The notes under the pieces: model-generated
Seen by the model: the letters and a program-made list of their open reading frames with translations, nothing else
Database searches by the model: none
What the model was told of the DNA's origin: nothing
Shown here: positions 33,588 through 41,981 of the stretch, one piece after another
How the letters are laid out: each line of letters opens with the position of its first letter
How positions within the stretch are numbered: the first letter of the stretch is position 1
NCBI RefSeq assembly: GCF_002113375.1
Contig: NZ_NEHO01000001.1
Span: 1-64,000, forward strand
Reading direction: 5' to 3'
Length of the DNA: 64,000 bases
Source of the DNA: Pseudomonas sp. R37(2017)
GTDB lineage: Bacteria; Pseudomonadota; Gammaproteobacteria; Pseudomonadales; Pseudomonadaceae
Translations under genes and position numbers: made by a program

Positions 33588-36020
33588 TCAAGGGTTGCGA
33601 CGGAGCAGGAAGTGCGACAACGCAGGGATCAACACCAGGGCACCGATCATGTTCCAGACGAACATGAAGGTCAGCAGAATGCCCATGTCAGCCTGGAATT
33701 TGATCGGCGACCAGGCCCAGGTGATCACGCCTGCCGCCAGGGTAATGCCCACCAACGCCACCACTTTGCCGGTGAACGCGACTGAGTTTTTATAGGCTTC
33801 GGCCAGCGACAGGCCTGCACGTTGTTGCGCCAGTTGCACGCTGAGCAGATACAGCGCGTAGTCGATGCCGATGCCAACGCCCAGGGCAATCACCGGCAAG
33901 GTCGCCACTTTGACGCCCATGCCCAGCCAGACCATCAACGCCTCGCAGAGGATCGAGGTCAGCATCAGCGGCACCACGGCCACCACCACCGCGCGCCAAC
34001 TGCGGAAGGTGATGAAACACAATACGATCACCGCGGCGTATACGTAGAACAGCATGGTGCGGTTGGCGTCGCGCACGACAATGTTGGTCGCCGCCTCGAT
34101 GCCGGCGCTGCCGGCGGCGAGCATGAATTTACGATCATCATTGCTGTGTTCGCGGGCAAACCGATCGGCCACTTTCACCACTTGATCGAGGGTTTGGGCC
34201 CTGTGGTCGGAGAGATAAGCGATCACCGGCATCATCGAGCAATCGCTGTCGAACAGTTCCGGGTTATTCACCGAGGCTTGTTGCGCGCCGTAATTGAGGA
34301 CGTTCTGGTTGCGGGCGATGGTCAGCATTTTCGGGTTCCCCTCGAAGGAACCTGCCGTGATCTGCCGCACGGCGTTGACCAGCGACACAGTGGTCTGCAC
34401 ACCCGGTTGCTGTTGCAGCAGCCAGCCGAGTCGGTCCGCTTCCACCAGGGTTTCGTATTTCAGGCAGCCTTCGCTGGCGGTTTTAACCATGACGGCGAAC
34501 TGATCGCTCGACAGCGAATAGTTCGCTGTGATGTAGCTGTTGTCTCGGTTATAACGCGAATCGGCACGCAACTCGGGTGCTCCGGGATCGAGGTCGCCAA
34601 TCTTCAGGTGAGTGCTGACCATGAAACCGCCAACGGCCAACAGCCCTGCGACCACTACTGCCATCGTCGCCCAGCGCCGCTCGGTGAATCGGTCGAGCAG
34701 ACTCCACACAGTGCCCAACCCTTTGCCCTTCAACTCCTTGCTTTCCTGACGCAAGCTGCGCGCCGCCGCTTTCGGACTGACACCCCAATAAGACAGCAGC
34801 ACCGGCAGCAGCACCAGGTTGGTAAAGATCAATACCGCTACGCCGATGCTCGCCGTGACGGCAAGGTCCTGGATCACTGGGATGTCGATCAGCATCAGCA
34901 CCGCAAAGCCAACCGCATCGGCCAACAACGCGGTGAGACCGGCGAGAAACAAGCGGCGGAAGGTATAACGCGCGGCGATCAACTGATGAGTGCCGCGACC
35001 GACGTCCTGCATGATTCCGTTCATTTTCTGTGCGCCGTGGGAAACGCCAATGGCGAACACCAGAAACGGCACCAGGATCGAAAACGGATCGAGTGCGTAG
35101 CCGAACAAGGTGATCAGCCCGAGTTGCCAGACCACTGCAACCACCGAACACGAGATCACCAGCGCGGTGCTGCGCACGCAACGGGTGAAGGCATAAATGA
35201 TGGCGGTGGCAATCAACGCGGCCGCACCGAAATACATCATGATCAGCATCAGGCCATCGATCAGGTCGCCCACCAGTTTGGCGAAACCGATGACGCGGAT
35301 CTTGATCGGGCCCTTGCCCTCCTCGCCGAACCCAGGCGTTGCCTTACCGGCAAATTCGAACTTGCCGCGCAACTGTTCTTCCAGGGTGCGAGAGAACTGG
35401 TGATAGTCGATAGCGGCACCGGTGACCGGGTCCTTTTCCAGAAGCGGCACCACGATCATGCTCGACTTGAAGTTGTTGCCGACCAGGCTGCCGATGATCC
35501 CGGAGCGGGCGATGTTCAAGCGCAACTGCTCGACGCCACTGGCTGAACCGTCGTAGGAGTCCGGCATCACCGGGCCGCCGCGAAAGCCATCCTCCGTGAC
35601 CTCTGTCCAGCGCACCGACGGCGTCCACAGTGACTTGACCCAGGCGCGATCCACCCCGCTGGTCAGGAACAATGTGTCGTTGACCTGCTTGAGCACTTCC
35701 AGGTAAGCCGGGGCGTAGATATCGCCCTCGGTGTTTTCCACCACCACCCGCACCGTATTGCCCAACCCGCGCAGTAACTGACGGTTCTCCAGGTAGTTTT
35801 TGATGTACGGCTGGCTCTGCGGGATCATCTTCTCGAAGCTGGCGTTGAGCGTGAGCCGGGTGGCGGCGACATAGCTCAGAAACACAGTGACGATTACGCA
35901 GGTGAGGACCACCAGCAAACGGTGATTGAAGATCAGCCGCTCGAGGAAGTTGCCGGAACGTGCATCGAAGCCCTTGAGCTCGCGAATGACCGGCATCGTA
36001 TCGGAGTTGTAATTACCCAT
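33588..36020 (-). CDS. RND/MMPL-family transporter
   Basis: 810 residues with two repeats of one helix, a large periplasmic loop and a five-helix bundle, as in MMPL/HpnN-like RND proteins. The first loop spans about 60-250 and the second about 460-640. Motifs include LVPFLVFAIGVSHGAQKMNG and VIALGVGIGIDYALYLL. These proteins move lipids or hydrophobic compounds and in this gene neighbourhood are usually partnered by DUF1302, DUF1329 and YCF48-like proteins. Confidence 0.85.
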   Translation of the reverse strand: MGNYNSDTMPVIRELKGFDARSGNFLERLIFNHRLLVVLTCVIVTVFLSYVAATRLTLNASFEKMIPQSQPYIKNYLENRQLLRGLGNTVRVVVENTEGDIYAPAYLEVLKQVNDTLFLTSGVDRAWVKSLWTPSVRWTEVTEDGFRGGPVMPDSYDGSASGVEQLRLNIARSGIIGSLVGNNFKSSMIVVPLLEKDPVTGAAIDYHQFSRTLEEQLRGKFEFAGKATPGFGEEGKGPIKIRVIGFAKLVGDLIDGLMLIMMYFGAAALIATAIIYAFTRCVRSTALVISCSVVAVVWQLGLITLFGYALDPFSILVPFLVFAIGVSHGAQKMNGIMQDVGRGTHQLIAARYTFRRLFLAGLTALLADAVGFAVLMLIDIPVIQDLAVTASIGVAVLIFTNLVLLPVLLSYWGVSPKAAARSLRQESKELKGKGLGTVWSLLDRFTERRWATMAVVVAGLLAVGGFMVSTHLKIGDLDPGAPELRADSRYNRDNSYITANYSLSSDQFAVMVKTASEGCLKYETLVEADRLGWLLQQQPGVQTTVSLVNAVRQITAGSFEGNPKMLTIARNQNVLNYGAQQASVNNPELFDSDCSMMPVIAYLSDHRAQTLDQVVKVADRFAREHSNDDRKFMLAAGSAGIEAATNIVVRDANRTMLFYVYAAVIVLCFITFRSWRAVVVAVVPLMLTSILCEALMVWLGMGVKVATLPVIALGVGIGIDYALYLLSVQLAQQRAGLSLAEAYKNSVAFTGKVVALVGITLAAGVITWAWSPIKFQADMGILLTFMFVWNMIGALVLIPALSHFLLRRNP

Positions 36021-36056
36021 GACGTGGCTCGTCTCTTGTTATTGTGGGAAGTGGGC

Positions 36057-37115
36057 TCATTGCACAGGCAACTGGCGCAAACCCTGCGCGCCCGCGATCA
36101 CCACAGAACTCGAACCGACGCTCTGCACCGCTGCGGCCGGCCCCAGGCGGTCTTGTGGCTTTTGCGTGAAACTTGCGCCGTCATCGCTGCTGATCAACAC
36201 ATGCCCGGCCTGGCTGACCAGCACGATTCGGCCATCTGCCGTAACAGAACTGGCAGTGATGCTCGAGGCCAGCCCCAACTCGACCTTGTCCCAGCTCGCG
36301 CCGTGATCGACGCTGCGATAGACATTGCCCCGCAGGCCATACACCAGGACAACGCCCCGCTTGCCCGTGACGCCGAAGTAACTGCCGCCGTAAGGCGTCG
36401 GCACATTGACGAAGCGTTGCGTCAGCGGGTCCAGTCTCAGAACCAGACCCTGCTCGCCGACGATGAACAGGTCATCGCCGATGGCTCGCATCCCGTACAG
36501 ATTCAGCCCGCCCGGATTGTCTGTGCGGTCCATCATCGGCACCCAGGTCTGCCCGCCATCGTCGGTGCGGAAAATCAGGTTGAATGCACCGACGACGTAG
36601 CCGGTTTTGTCATCGATGAACCACACGTCCAGAAAGGGTTTATCCGCGCCCTCGTCGATCAACCGCTGGGCATCGGCCAGCAACGCCTCATTCGGCGCCG
36701 ATTGCCGCTTATAGTGTTCGAGCACGATCTGCCCGATTTGCCGGCCATCGAGTTGGCGGGTCCAGGTTTGCCCCTGGTCGGCGCTGTGCAACACGACGCC
36801 GTCGTGCCCCACAGCCCAGCCTTGGGAGGGGCTCGGGAAATGCACGGCGACCAGATCGGAACTGACCGGTACCTGCGCTTGAATCCAGTGCGCGCCAGCA
36901 TCATCGGAAAGAAAAATGTGACCGCGCTGACCGACCGCGATCAAGCGATTACCCGCATGGGCCAACCCGGTGAATATCCCGTGAAAGGCTTTTTCGCTTG
37001 CAATCGCCGGACTTGACAGCGGATCGACAAACTCCGCAGCGACCACGGGCCTGGTGAATGGCACGGCAACCGCCACGACCAGCGCAGCGAGCGTTATCCA
37101 TCTAAATGCATTCAT
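36057..37115 (-). CDS. YCF48/BNR-repeat exported protein
   Basis: 352 residues. A signal peptide (MNAFRWITLAALVVAVAV, cleavage after VVA) precedes a six- to seven-bladed propeller with recurrent Asp-box-like turns (SDDAGAHWIQ, SADQGQTWTR, TDDGGQTWVP, VDHGASWDK, SSDDGASFT). YCF48 proteins assist photosystem II in cyanobacteria, but in proteobacteria they accompany RND and DUF1329 genes and probably serve a transport or envelope complex. ATG 37115 is set by the signal peptide. Confidence 0.85.
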   Translation of the reverse strand: MNAFRWITLAALVVAVAVPFTRPVVAAEFVDPLSSPAIASEKAFHGIFTGLAHAGNRLIAVGQRGHIFLSDDAGAHWIQAQVPVSSDLVAVHFPSPSQGWAVGHDGVVLHSADQGQTWTRQLDGRQIGQIVLEHYKRQSAPNEALLADAQRLIDEGADKPFLDVWFIDDKTGYVVGAFNLIFRTDDGGQTWVPMMDRTDNPGGLNLYGMRAIGDDLFIVGEQGLVLRLDPLTQRFVNVPTPYGGSYFGVTGKRGVVLVYGLRGNVYRSVDHGASWDKVELGLASSITASSVTADGRIVLVSQAGHVLISSDDGASFTQKPQDRLGPAAAVQSVGSSSVVIAGAQGLRQLPVQ

Positions 37116-37191
37116 GACGTTTACTCGGCCAAAAAAGCCGCCGGGCAGTGACGAGCCCACTGCCGGCGACAAAAAACCTGCATTTATGGCG

Positions 37192-38553
37192 TTAGCGAAT
37201 GCCAGTGCCAGCCAGTGACTCAGGTGCCCATTGCGCTTTCGAGAGCGGGTCGATGTACTTGACGCCGCCATAGGGGCCATAGATGCCGGTGATGTTGTAG
37301 CTACCGGAGACCAGGTCATAAATCATGTGGTTGTCGGAGTTCGGCGCCTGCACGTCATAGCTGTAGGCCAGATGCGCGAAGGAACCGCGGTACAGCTTGC
37401 CGCTGGCGTCGTATTCGTCGGACGCCAGGGCAATCCAGCTGTCTTCGTCGAGATAGAAGGTGCGCTTGCTGTAGATGTGGCGCTTGCCCGGTTTCAGCGT
37501 GGCCTCGACTACCCACACCCGGTGAAGCTCCCAGCGCATCAGGTCCGGATTGACGAAGTGCGGCGTGGTGATCGCGGCGGCGTCCTTGTGATAGTTGAGC
37601 TTGTAGGTGTTGTAGGGAACGATCATTTCCTTCTTGCCCACCAGCTTGAAGTCGTAACGATCCATCGCGCCGTTGAACACCCAGGCATCGTCGTAGGTCG
37701 AGGCACCGGCCGTGCCGGGGTTTGGTGTGTCGTAGGCGATGTCCGGAGCCAGTTTCACCCGACGCTGGCCCGGCAGGTATTGCCAGCCGCGACGCTCCAT
37801 TTTCAGCGGGTTGACCGCGTCCTGCACCAGGATCGCTTCGCCGGCGCGACGGGCTGGGGCCTGATAATAGAGCTTGGTCTTGAAGAACAGATCCGTCTCT
37901 TTCGCCGCATCGGTACGCTTGGGGTCATAGAGCGGGTATTCGAGCCAGGCGTTGCCGGACGTGGCCAGAATCGCTCTGCCGGAGCCGTCGACGTTCCACG
38001 AGTCATACTTGATGTGGGTGGCGTAACCCTGATACCGCAGCAGATGGTTCCACATGGCTTCATAGCCGTCTTGCGGAATCGGGAACGGTACGCCCGGCAA
38101 GGCATTTTCCAGGGCCAGGCCACCTTCCAGGGTTTTCGCGCCCACGGCATTTTTCGCGGTGTTGTCCAGCAGCCGTTGCGGTAGCGCGACGCTGCGATGG
38201 GTGGGATACAGATCGACCCTGAACCCGGGGTAGCGCTTGAGCAACTCCTGGGTGGTGGCGGTCAATTGGCCAGCGTACTGCCCGAGGCTTTTGCCATCGA
38301 TCACCGCTCGCGGCTTGTCGGCCTCGAAGGGGTCGGGGCGAAACGAACTGCCCGGCTGAAAGCTGGTCGGCGCCGTGGTCAGGCCACCAGTGTAGGCGGG
38401 AATAGTGTTGTCGGCATTGCCGGCCGTTTCGGCTCCGACGCCGGTCAGGCTGCTGCCCAACCTTGCCGCTTGGTCCGCCGATACCGCCGCGTGGGTCGAA
38501 CCGGCGAAGGCAATGCTCAGGGCGGTGAACAATAGGCTGTTGATGAACTTCAT
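37192..38553 (-). CDS. DUF1329 exported lipoprotein-localisation-like protein
   Basis: 453 residues. A signal peptide (MKFINSLLFTALSIAFAGSTHA) leads a DUF1329 domain (about 60-440), which has a LolA/LolB-like half-barrel fold and may bind lipid in the periplasm. Conserved blocks include WEYPL-like NAWLEYPLYD and RAGEAILVQDAVNP. A good AGGAG precedes ATG 38553. Encoded 33 bases after DUF1302, its constant genomic partner. Confidence 0.85.
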   Translation of the reverse strand: MKFINSLLFTALSIAFAGSTHAAVSADQAARLGSSLTGVGAETAGNADNTIPAYTGGLTTAPTSFQPGSSFRPDPFEADKPRAVIDGKSLGQYAGQLTATTQELLKRYPGFRVDLYPTHRSVALPQRLLDNTAKNAVGAKTLEGGLALENALPGVPFPIPQDGYEAMWNHLLRYQGYATHIKYDSWNVDGSGRAILATSGNAWLEYPLYDPKRTDAAKETDLFFKTKLYYQAPARRAGEAILVQDAVNPLKMERRGWQYLPGQRRVKLAPDIAYDTPNPGTAGASTYDDAWVFNGAMDRYDFKLVGKKEMIVPYNTYKLNYHKDAAAITTPHFVNPDLMRWELHRVWVVEATLKPGKRHIYSKRTFYLDEDSWIALASDEYDASGKLYRGSFAHLAYSYDVQAPNSDNHMIYDLVSGSYNITGIYGPYGGVKYIDPLSKAQWAPESLAGTGIR

Positions 38554-38586
38554 GCTGTGACTCCTGCGTTCTAGCAAAGATTTCGA

Positions 38587-40416
38587 TCAAATGGTCGTTT
38601 TGAAGGTGAACGTGACCATGCCCCGATCCTTGAGTTGAGGTTGCGTGCCGCCGAATGCCGTGGTCTGCCCCAGCGCGCAGTTGTATTGGCCGTTGGCCCC
38701 TGGCGCGGCGCCATCGCCTTGCGCCCTGGCGCTGCCCGCCGAATCGCAAGTGTCGAAGGGGCCGAAGTTGTCGACGTACTTGAGGTCGAACCGGTACTGG
38801 TTGTGCACGTCCATGCCAACGCCCACCGAGTAGCTGCCGGAATCCTTGTTACCGCCCAGTTGCACTGCCGAATTGCCCGACAGACCGACGTTGTAGTTGA
38901 GCGGCAAATACAGATCGATGCCGGGCGTCACCTGATACCACGTAGGGTTGAAGTTAACGCCCAGGACGTAGTTGTCCCTGGTGACCTTGTCGACACCGCG
39001 ATACCAGTCTTCGCCCTTGAACAGCTGCTTGTTCTCGGTGACGTCAAGCCAGCGGCTGTAGGCGAGTTCAACCAGCAAGGTCGAGCTGTCCCAGACGGGA
39101 GTGGCGCCGAAGGTGGTCAAACCGTTGAGCACCGCATGCACGGTGTTTCCGCGCGCCACGCCGTTGTCGCCGTCGAAACTGCTGATGAAACCTGGCAAAC
39201 CGGCAGCACCGGCCACTGGATTGACTGTTGCCGGTACGCTGGCCAGCGGCATGTTGTGGCGGTAGTTCAGGTCGAGACCGACGCTGACACCCTCGATGCT
39301 TTTCGACAGGCTGAGACCGTAGACATCGATGTCATCGACATAGAACTGGTTGTAGCTGCCGACGTTGCCGGAAATCAGTTGGGCAGGACCTACCGCCGTT
39401 GGCTGCAACACCAGGTTTGGCAGAATGTCGGAGGTTTTGCGGTAGTAGACACCCAGGGTGCCCTCCAGCCACTCCGGACTCCACTTGGCCATCAGGCCAA
39501 AGTCACCGTGATTGTCCGGGGTAAACGTATGGCCGTTGGACAGACGCAGGAACTGGTTGGCACCCAAGGGACCGGGTGTGCCGAAAAACGGATTTTGCCC
39601 TGCTATCAACGAAAGGTTGTGGCCACCATTCTGGATGCCGTCGTTAAAGCCCAGGTAAGTACCCGACTCCGGCAGGCGCGCCGCATCCCAATCCAGGAAA
39701 TATTGCGCGGCGACCGTCAGTTCCGGATTGAGGGTGAAACTGGTGGACAATTGATTGCGCGGAATGAACAGTTCCTTGGCTTCGGTACCCGGTACCGCCA
39801 GTGCCTTGGATATATCCAGACCGGACTGGCCATAGCTATTACCGTGGGCAAAAGCCAGGATGGTTTCCCCCCAGTAGACCGTGTGCCTGCCGGCCTTGCC
39901 GCTGAGCAGCGATTCGTCGCCGATTTCAGTGCTGCCGAACACGAAGGCATCGAGAATTTCCGAGGACGGACCGTTGTAGTAGCGATCGACGTAGCCGCTC
40001 TGATGACGGGAATCCGGCCGGCCATCATTGATCTGGTTGGTTGAAGCGTTGTCGCTGCCCAGATCATCGTAAGCGTGGTCATACCAGGAGTTGGCGCTGA
40101 CGCGCAAACCAGCTTTGTCCTTGTAGACCACGTCCAGTTCGGATAACACGTCCAGCCGCTGGGCTACTGCGCTACCGGAGGAAAAGTTGCGGTTACCGTC
40201 GTTGTTGTTCCATGAGTGGGCCAACTTACTGTTGGCGGCCTCCACACGCTGGGCGTAATTGAACTTCAGCGTATTGTCGAAACGAACAACAAGGTCTTCA
40301 TTTCCAGTGTTGATCTCCACAGCCCCCACGGGCGCGGTGCCCAGGCCGGAGAGAATGGCGGAAGCCAACAACCCTTTGCGAAGGTTTGCATGGCAGATCT
40401 TATTATTTTTGTTCAT
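38587..40416 (-). CDS. DUF1302 outer-membrane beta-barrel protein
   Basis: 609 residues. A signal peptide (LRKGLLASAILSGLGTAPVGA) is followed by a protein dominated by alternating beta strands and ending in a strand with a terminal hydrophobic pattern (DRGMVTFTFKTTI), as in outer-membrane barrels. DUF1302 members are thought to be channels for hydrophobic substrates or exporters partnered with DUF1329 and RND proteins. The ATG at 40416 has AGGTGG upstream; a GTG at 40428 is possible. Confidence 0.85.
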   Translation of the reverse strand: MNKNNKICHANLRKGLLASAILSGLGTAPVGAVEINTGNEDLVVRFDNTLKFNYAQRVEAANSKLAHSWNNNDGNRNFSSGSAVAQRLDVLSELDVVYKDKAGLRVSANSWYDHAYDDLGSDNASTNQINDGRPDSRHQSGYVDRYYNGPSSEILDAFVFGSTEIGDESLLSGKAGRHTVYWGETILAFAHGNSYGQSGLDISKALAVPGTEAKELFIPRNQLSTSFTLNPELTVAAQYFLDWDAARLPESGTYLGFNDGIQNGGHNLSLIAGQNPFFGTPGPLGANQFLRLSNGHTFTPDNHGDFGLMAKWSPEWLEGTLGVYYRKTSDILPNLVLQPTAVGPAQLISGNVGSYNQFYVDDIDVYGLSLSKSIEGVSVGLDLNYRHNMPLASVPATVNPVAGAAGLPGFISSFDGDNGVARGNTVHAVLNGLTTFGATPVWDSSTLLVELAYSRWLDVTENKQLFKGEDWYRGVDKVTRDNYVLGVNFNPTWYQVTPGIDLYLPLNYNVGLSGNSAVQLGGNKDSGSYSVGVGMDVHNQYRFDLKYVDNFGPFDTCDSAGSARAQGDGAAPGANGQYNCALGQTTAFGGTQPQLKDRGMVTFTFKTTI

Positions 40417-40484
40417 CCAGCTTGCCACCTGCTCTATGGTTTACGAAAAGTCATGGGTTGAATCACGGCGTAATGAGTCTCCTC

Positions 40485-41636
40485 TCAGGTGCGCTGCAGA
40501 AGGGTCACCGACACCTCCCTGCCCAGGGCGGTGCTATGCTGAAGCGCCGTGCGGGCGCCGACGATTTGTCTGCCTTCGGCCAGGTTTCGCAGTTGCCAGA
40601 CAAGCTCGACCAGTTGCGCCAGTCCAGTGGCACCCGGGGCGTTTCCGCGCCCAAGCAGGCCACCGGACGGGTTGACTGCGTTCATCTGCCCTTTCAAGGG
40701 GCCGTTGAGTTGTACAAACCGGTGGATTTCGTCCTCCCGGCAAAAGCCCAGCGCGGCACTGTTGACCATGAAGTCGCCGACGCTCTGGTCGTGGAGTTCG
40801 GCGACGTCGATGTCCTCGGCGCCGATCCCTGCCTGCTGATACGCCTGCTGCGCCACCCGCCGGGTGGTTGCTCGCCCAAGCACGTCCAGTACGCAGTCCG
40901 ACTCTTGCTCCGAACTGCTGTCACTGCCCCTGGCACTGGCCAGCACGCGGACGTCAGCACGCGCGCCGAAACGCAAGGCGAAAGCCGGGGTGCAGATCAA
41001 GATGGCCGCGGCACCGCAGGCCGGCGGACACAGATAAGGCGCGAACCTGCCATCGCGATCCGGTGCGCGATTCAGCACGGCATAGGGGTTGAGCCAGGCC
41101 TGGGTTCGAGCCCGCTCGAGTACGTGTTCGAAGCTGCTTGCATAAATGCCCTGCTGCTTCGACAGCCAGCTGTTCTGTGCAGCGAATAGCTGCATCGGTT
41201 GCTGTCGTTGGGAGATGAACCCATTGACGCTATCGAGTTGAGCGGGCGCCGGCGGATCATCGTGAAAGCCGAAAAACTCGCGTTCGCCAATGCGTGGCGG
41301 AGTGCACTCCACGCCCACCACCAGCACACACTCGGCCTGGCCGCACTGCAAGCTGTTGTGTGCCAGTTGAAAAGCGCTGCTGGCCGCCACGCAAGCATCG
41401 GCGAGACTGAATACCGGTAGCCCCGAATACCCCATCTGCGATAGCGCATGCTCGGCGATGCCAGCTCCACCGTGGACGCAGGAGGTAAAGACCTGGTCGA
41501 CCAGGTCATAGTCGATTCGCGCATCGGCCAGCGCCGCACGTATGGACTGCCCCGCCATCGTTGCGTGACTGGCGCTGCAACCCAGCGGCTGAAACGGCAC
41601 CATCCCCGCGCCAGCGACCAGCACCTTTCCAGACAT
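40485..41636 (-). CDS. thiolase-like protein (SCP-x/lipid-transfer type), altered active site
   Basis: 383 residues. The nucleophile loop FSLADACVAASSAFQ (C near residue 82) and VAELHDQSVGDF are present. The C-terminal motif that normally reads GGxxxxGHPxGATG is GGLLGRGNAPGATG, so the catalytic histidine is asparagine. SCP-x thiolases cleave 3-ketoacyl-CoA of branched or steroid side chains. With this change the protein may be a non-decarboxylating Claisen or aldolase-type partner, or inactive. First gene of the operon reading to the SDR at 32740. Confidence 0.8.
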   Translation of the reverse strand: MSGKVLVAGAGMVPFQPLGCSASHATMAGQSIRAALADARIDYDLVDQVFTSCVHGGAGIAEHALSQMGYSGLPVFSLADACVAASSAFQLAHNSLQCGQAECVLVVGVECTPPRIGEREFFGFHDDPPAPAQLDSVNGFISQRQQPMQLFAAQNSWLSKQQGIYASSFEHVLERARTQAWLNPYAVLNRAPDRDGRFAPYLCPPACGAAAILICTPAFALRFGARADVRVLASARGSDSSSEQESDCVLDVLGRATTRRVAQQAYQQAGIGAEDIDVAELHDQSVGDFMVNSAALGFCREDEIHRFVQLNGPLKGQMNAVNPSGGLLGRGNAPGATGLAQLVELVWQLRNLAEGRQIVGARTALQHSTALGREVSVTLLQRT

Positions 41637-41711
41637 AATCTTTGCTCCCCACCTGCGTTGCGCTACAGCGCTCTTGTTGGGGCCAGACTATTGATTCGTC
41701 GAGGTGCTTTA

Positions 41712-41740
41712 ACCCCCATTGGCAGGGGGGTATGGGTTGG
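41712..41740 (-). promoter_or_regulatory. C5-N6-G5 box upstream of the thiolase-RND operon
   Basis: On the minus strand CCCCCCTGCCAATGGGGGTTAA lies about 80-100 bases before the thiolase ATG. It matches the box before the cupin/sulfatase operon in sequence, orientation and distance (shared pattern CCCCC, two pyrimidines, GCC, purine, ATGGGGG). The rest of the gap 41637-41981 holds no gene. Confidence 0.5.
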
Positions 41741-41924
41741 AATCGGACCGGGGGGCTTGAGGAAGTCTTCAGGCAGGACGCTGTGGGCGGGGGGTGTCAG
41801 TCGGCGACTTCGAAAATCCCCGGCATGAAGACTGCGGCCACCGACGCGAAGACGTCAGCGAAGAAAGAGGATTGGCATGGTTGAAACCTCCCTGGGCTCG
41901 CAAGGTGGAACTCCAGGGACAACA

Positions 41925-41959
41925 GGCAATCCCGCCGCCAGTGCTGGCGGGGGATTGCC
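41925..41959 (-). terminator. hairpin after the DUF1254 gene
   Basis: GGCAATCCC...GGGATTGCC with inner GCC/GGC pairing, 23 bases past the DUF1254 stop on the minus strand. The stem is strong but no T run follows. Confidence 0.5.
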
Positions 41960-41981
41960 GATGGTGTTGCAGAGCGAAAGA

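Noticed and set aside
33822..35546. A 574-codon plus-strand frame opposite the RND gene
   Set aside because: Low-complexity His/Gln/Arg composition, no start signal, and complete overlap with a clear MMPL-type protein.
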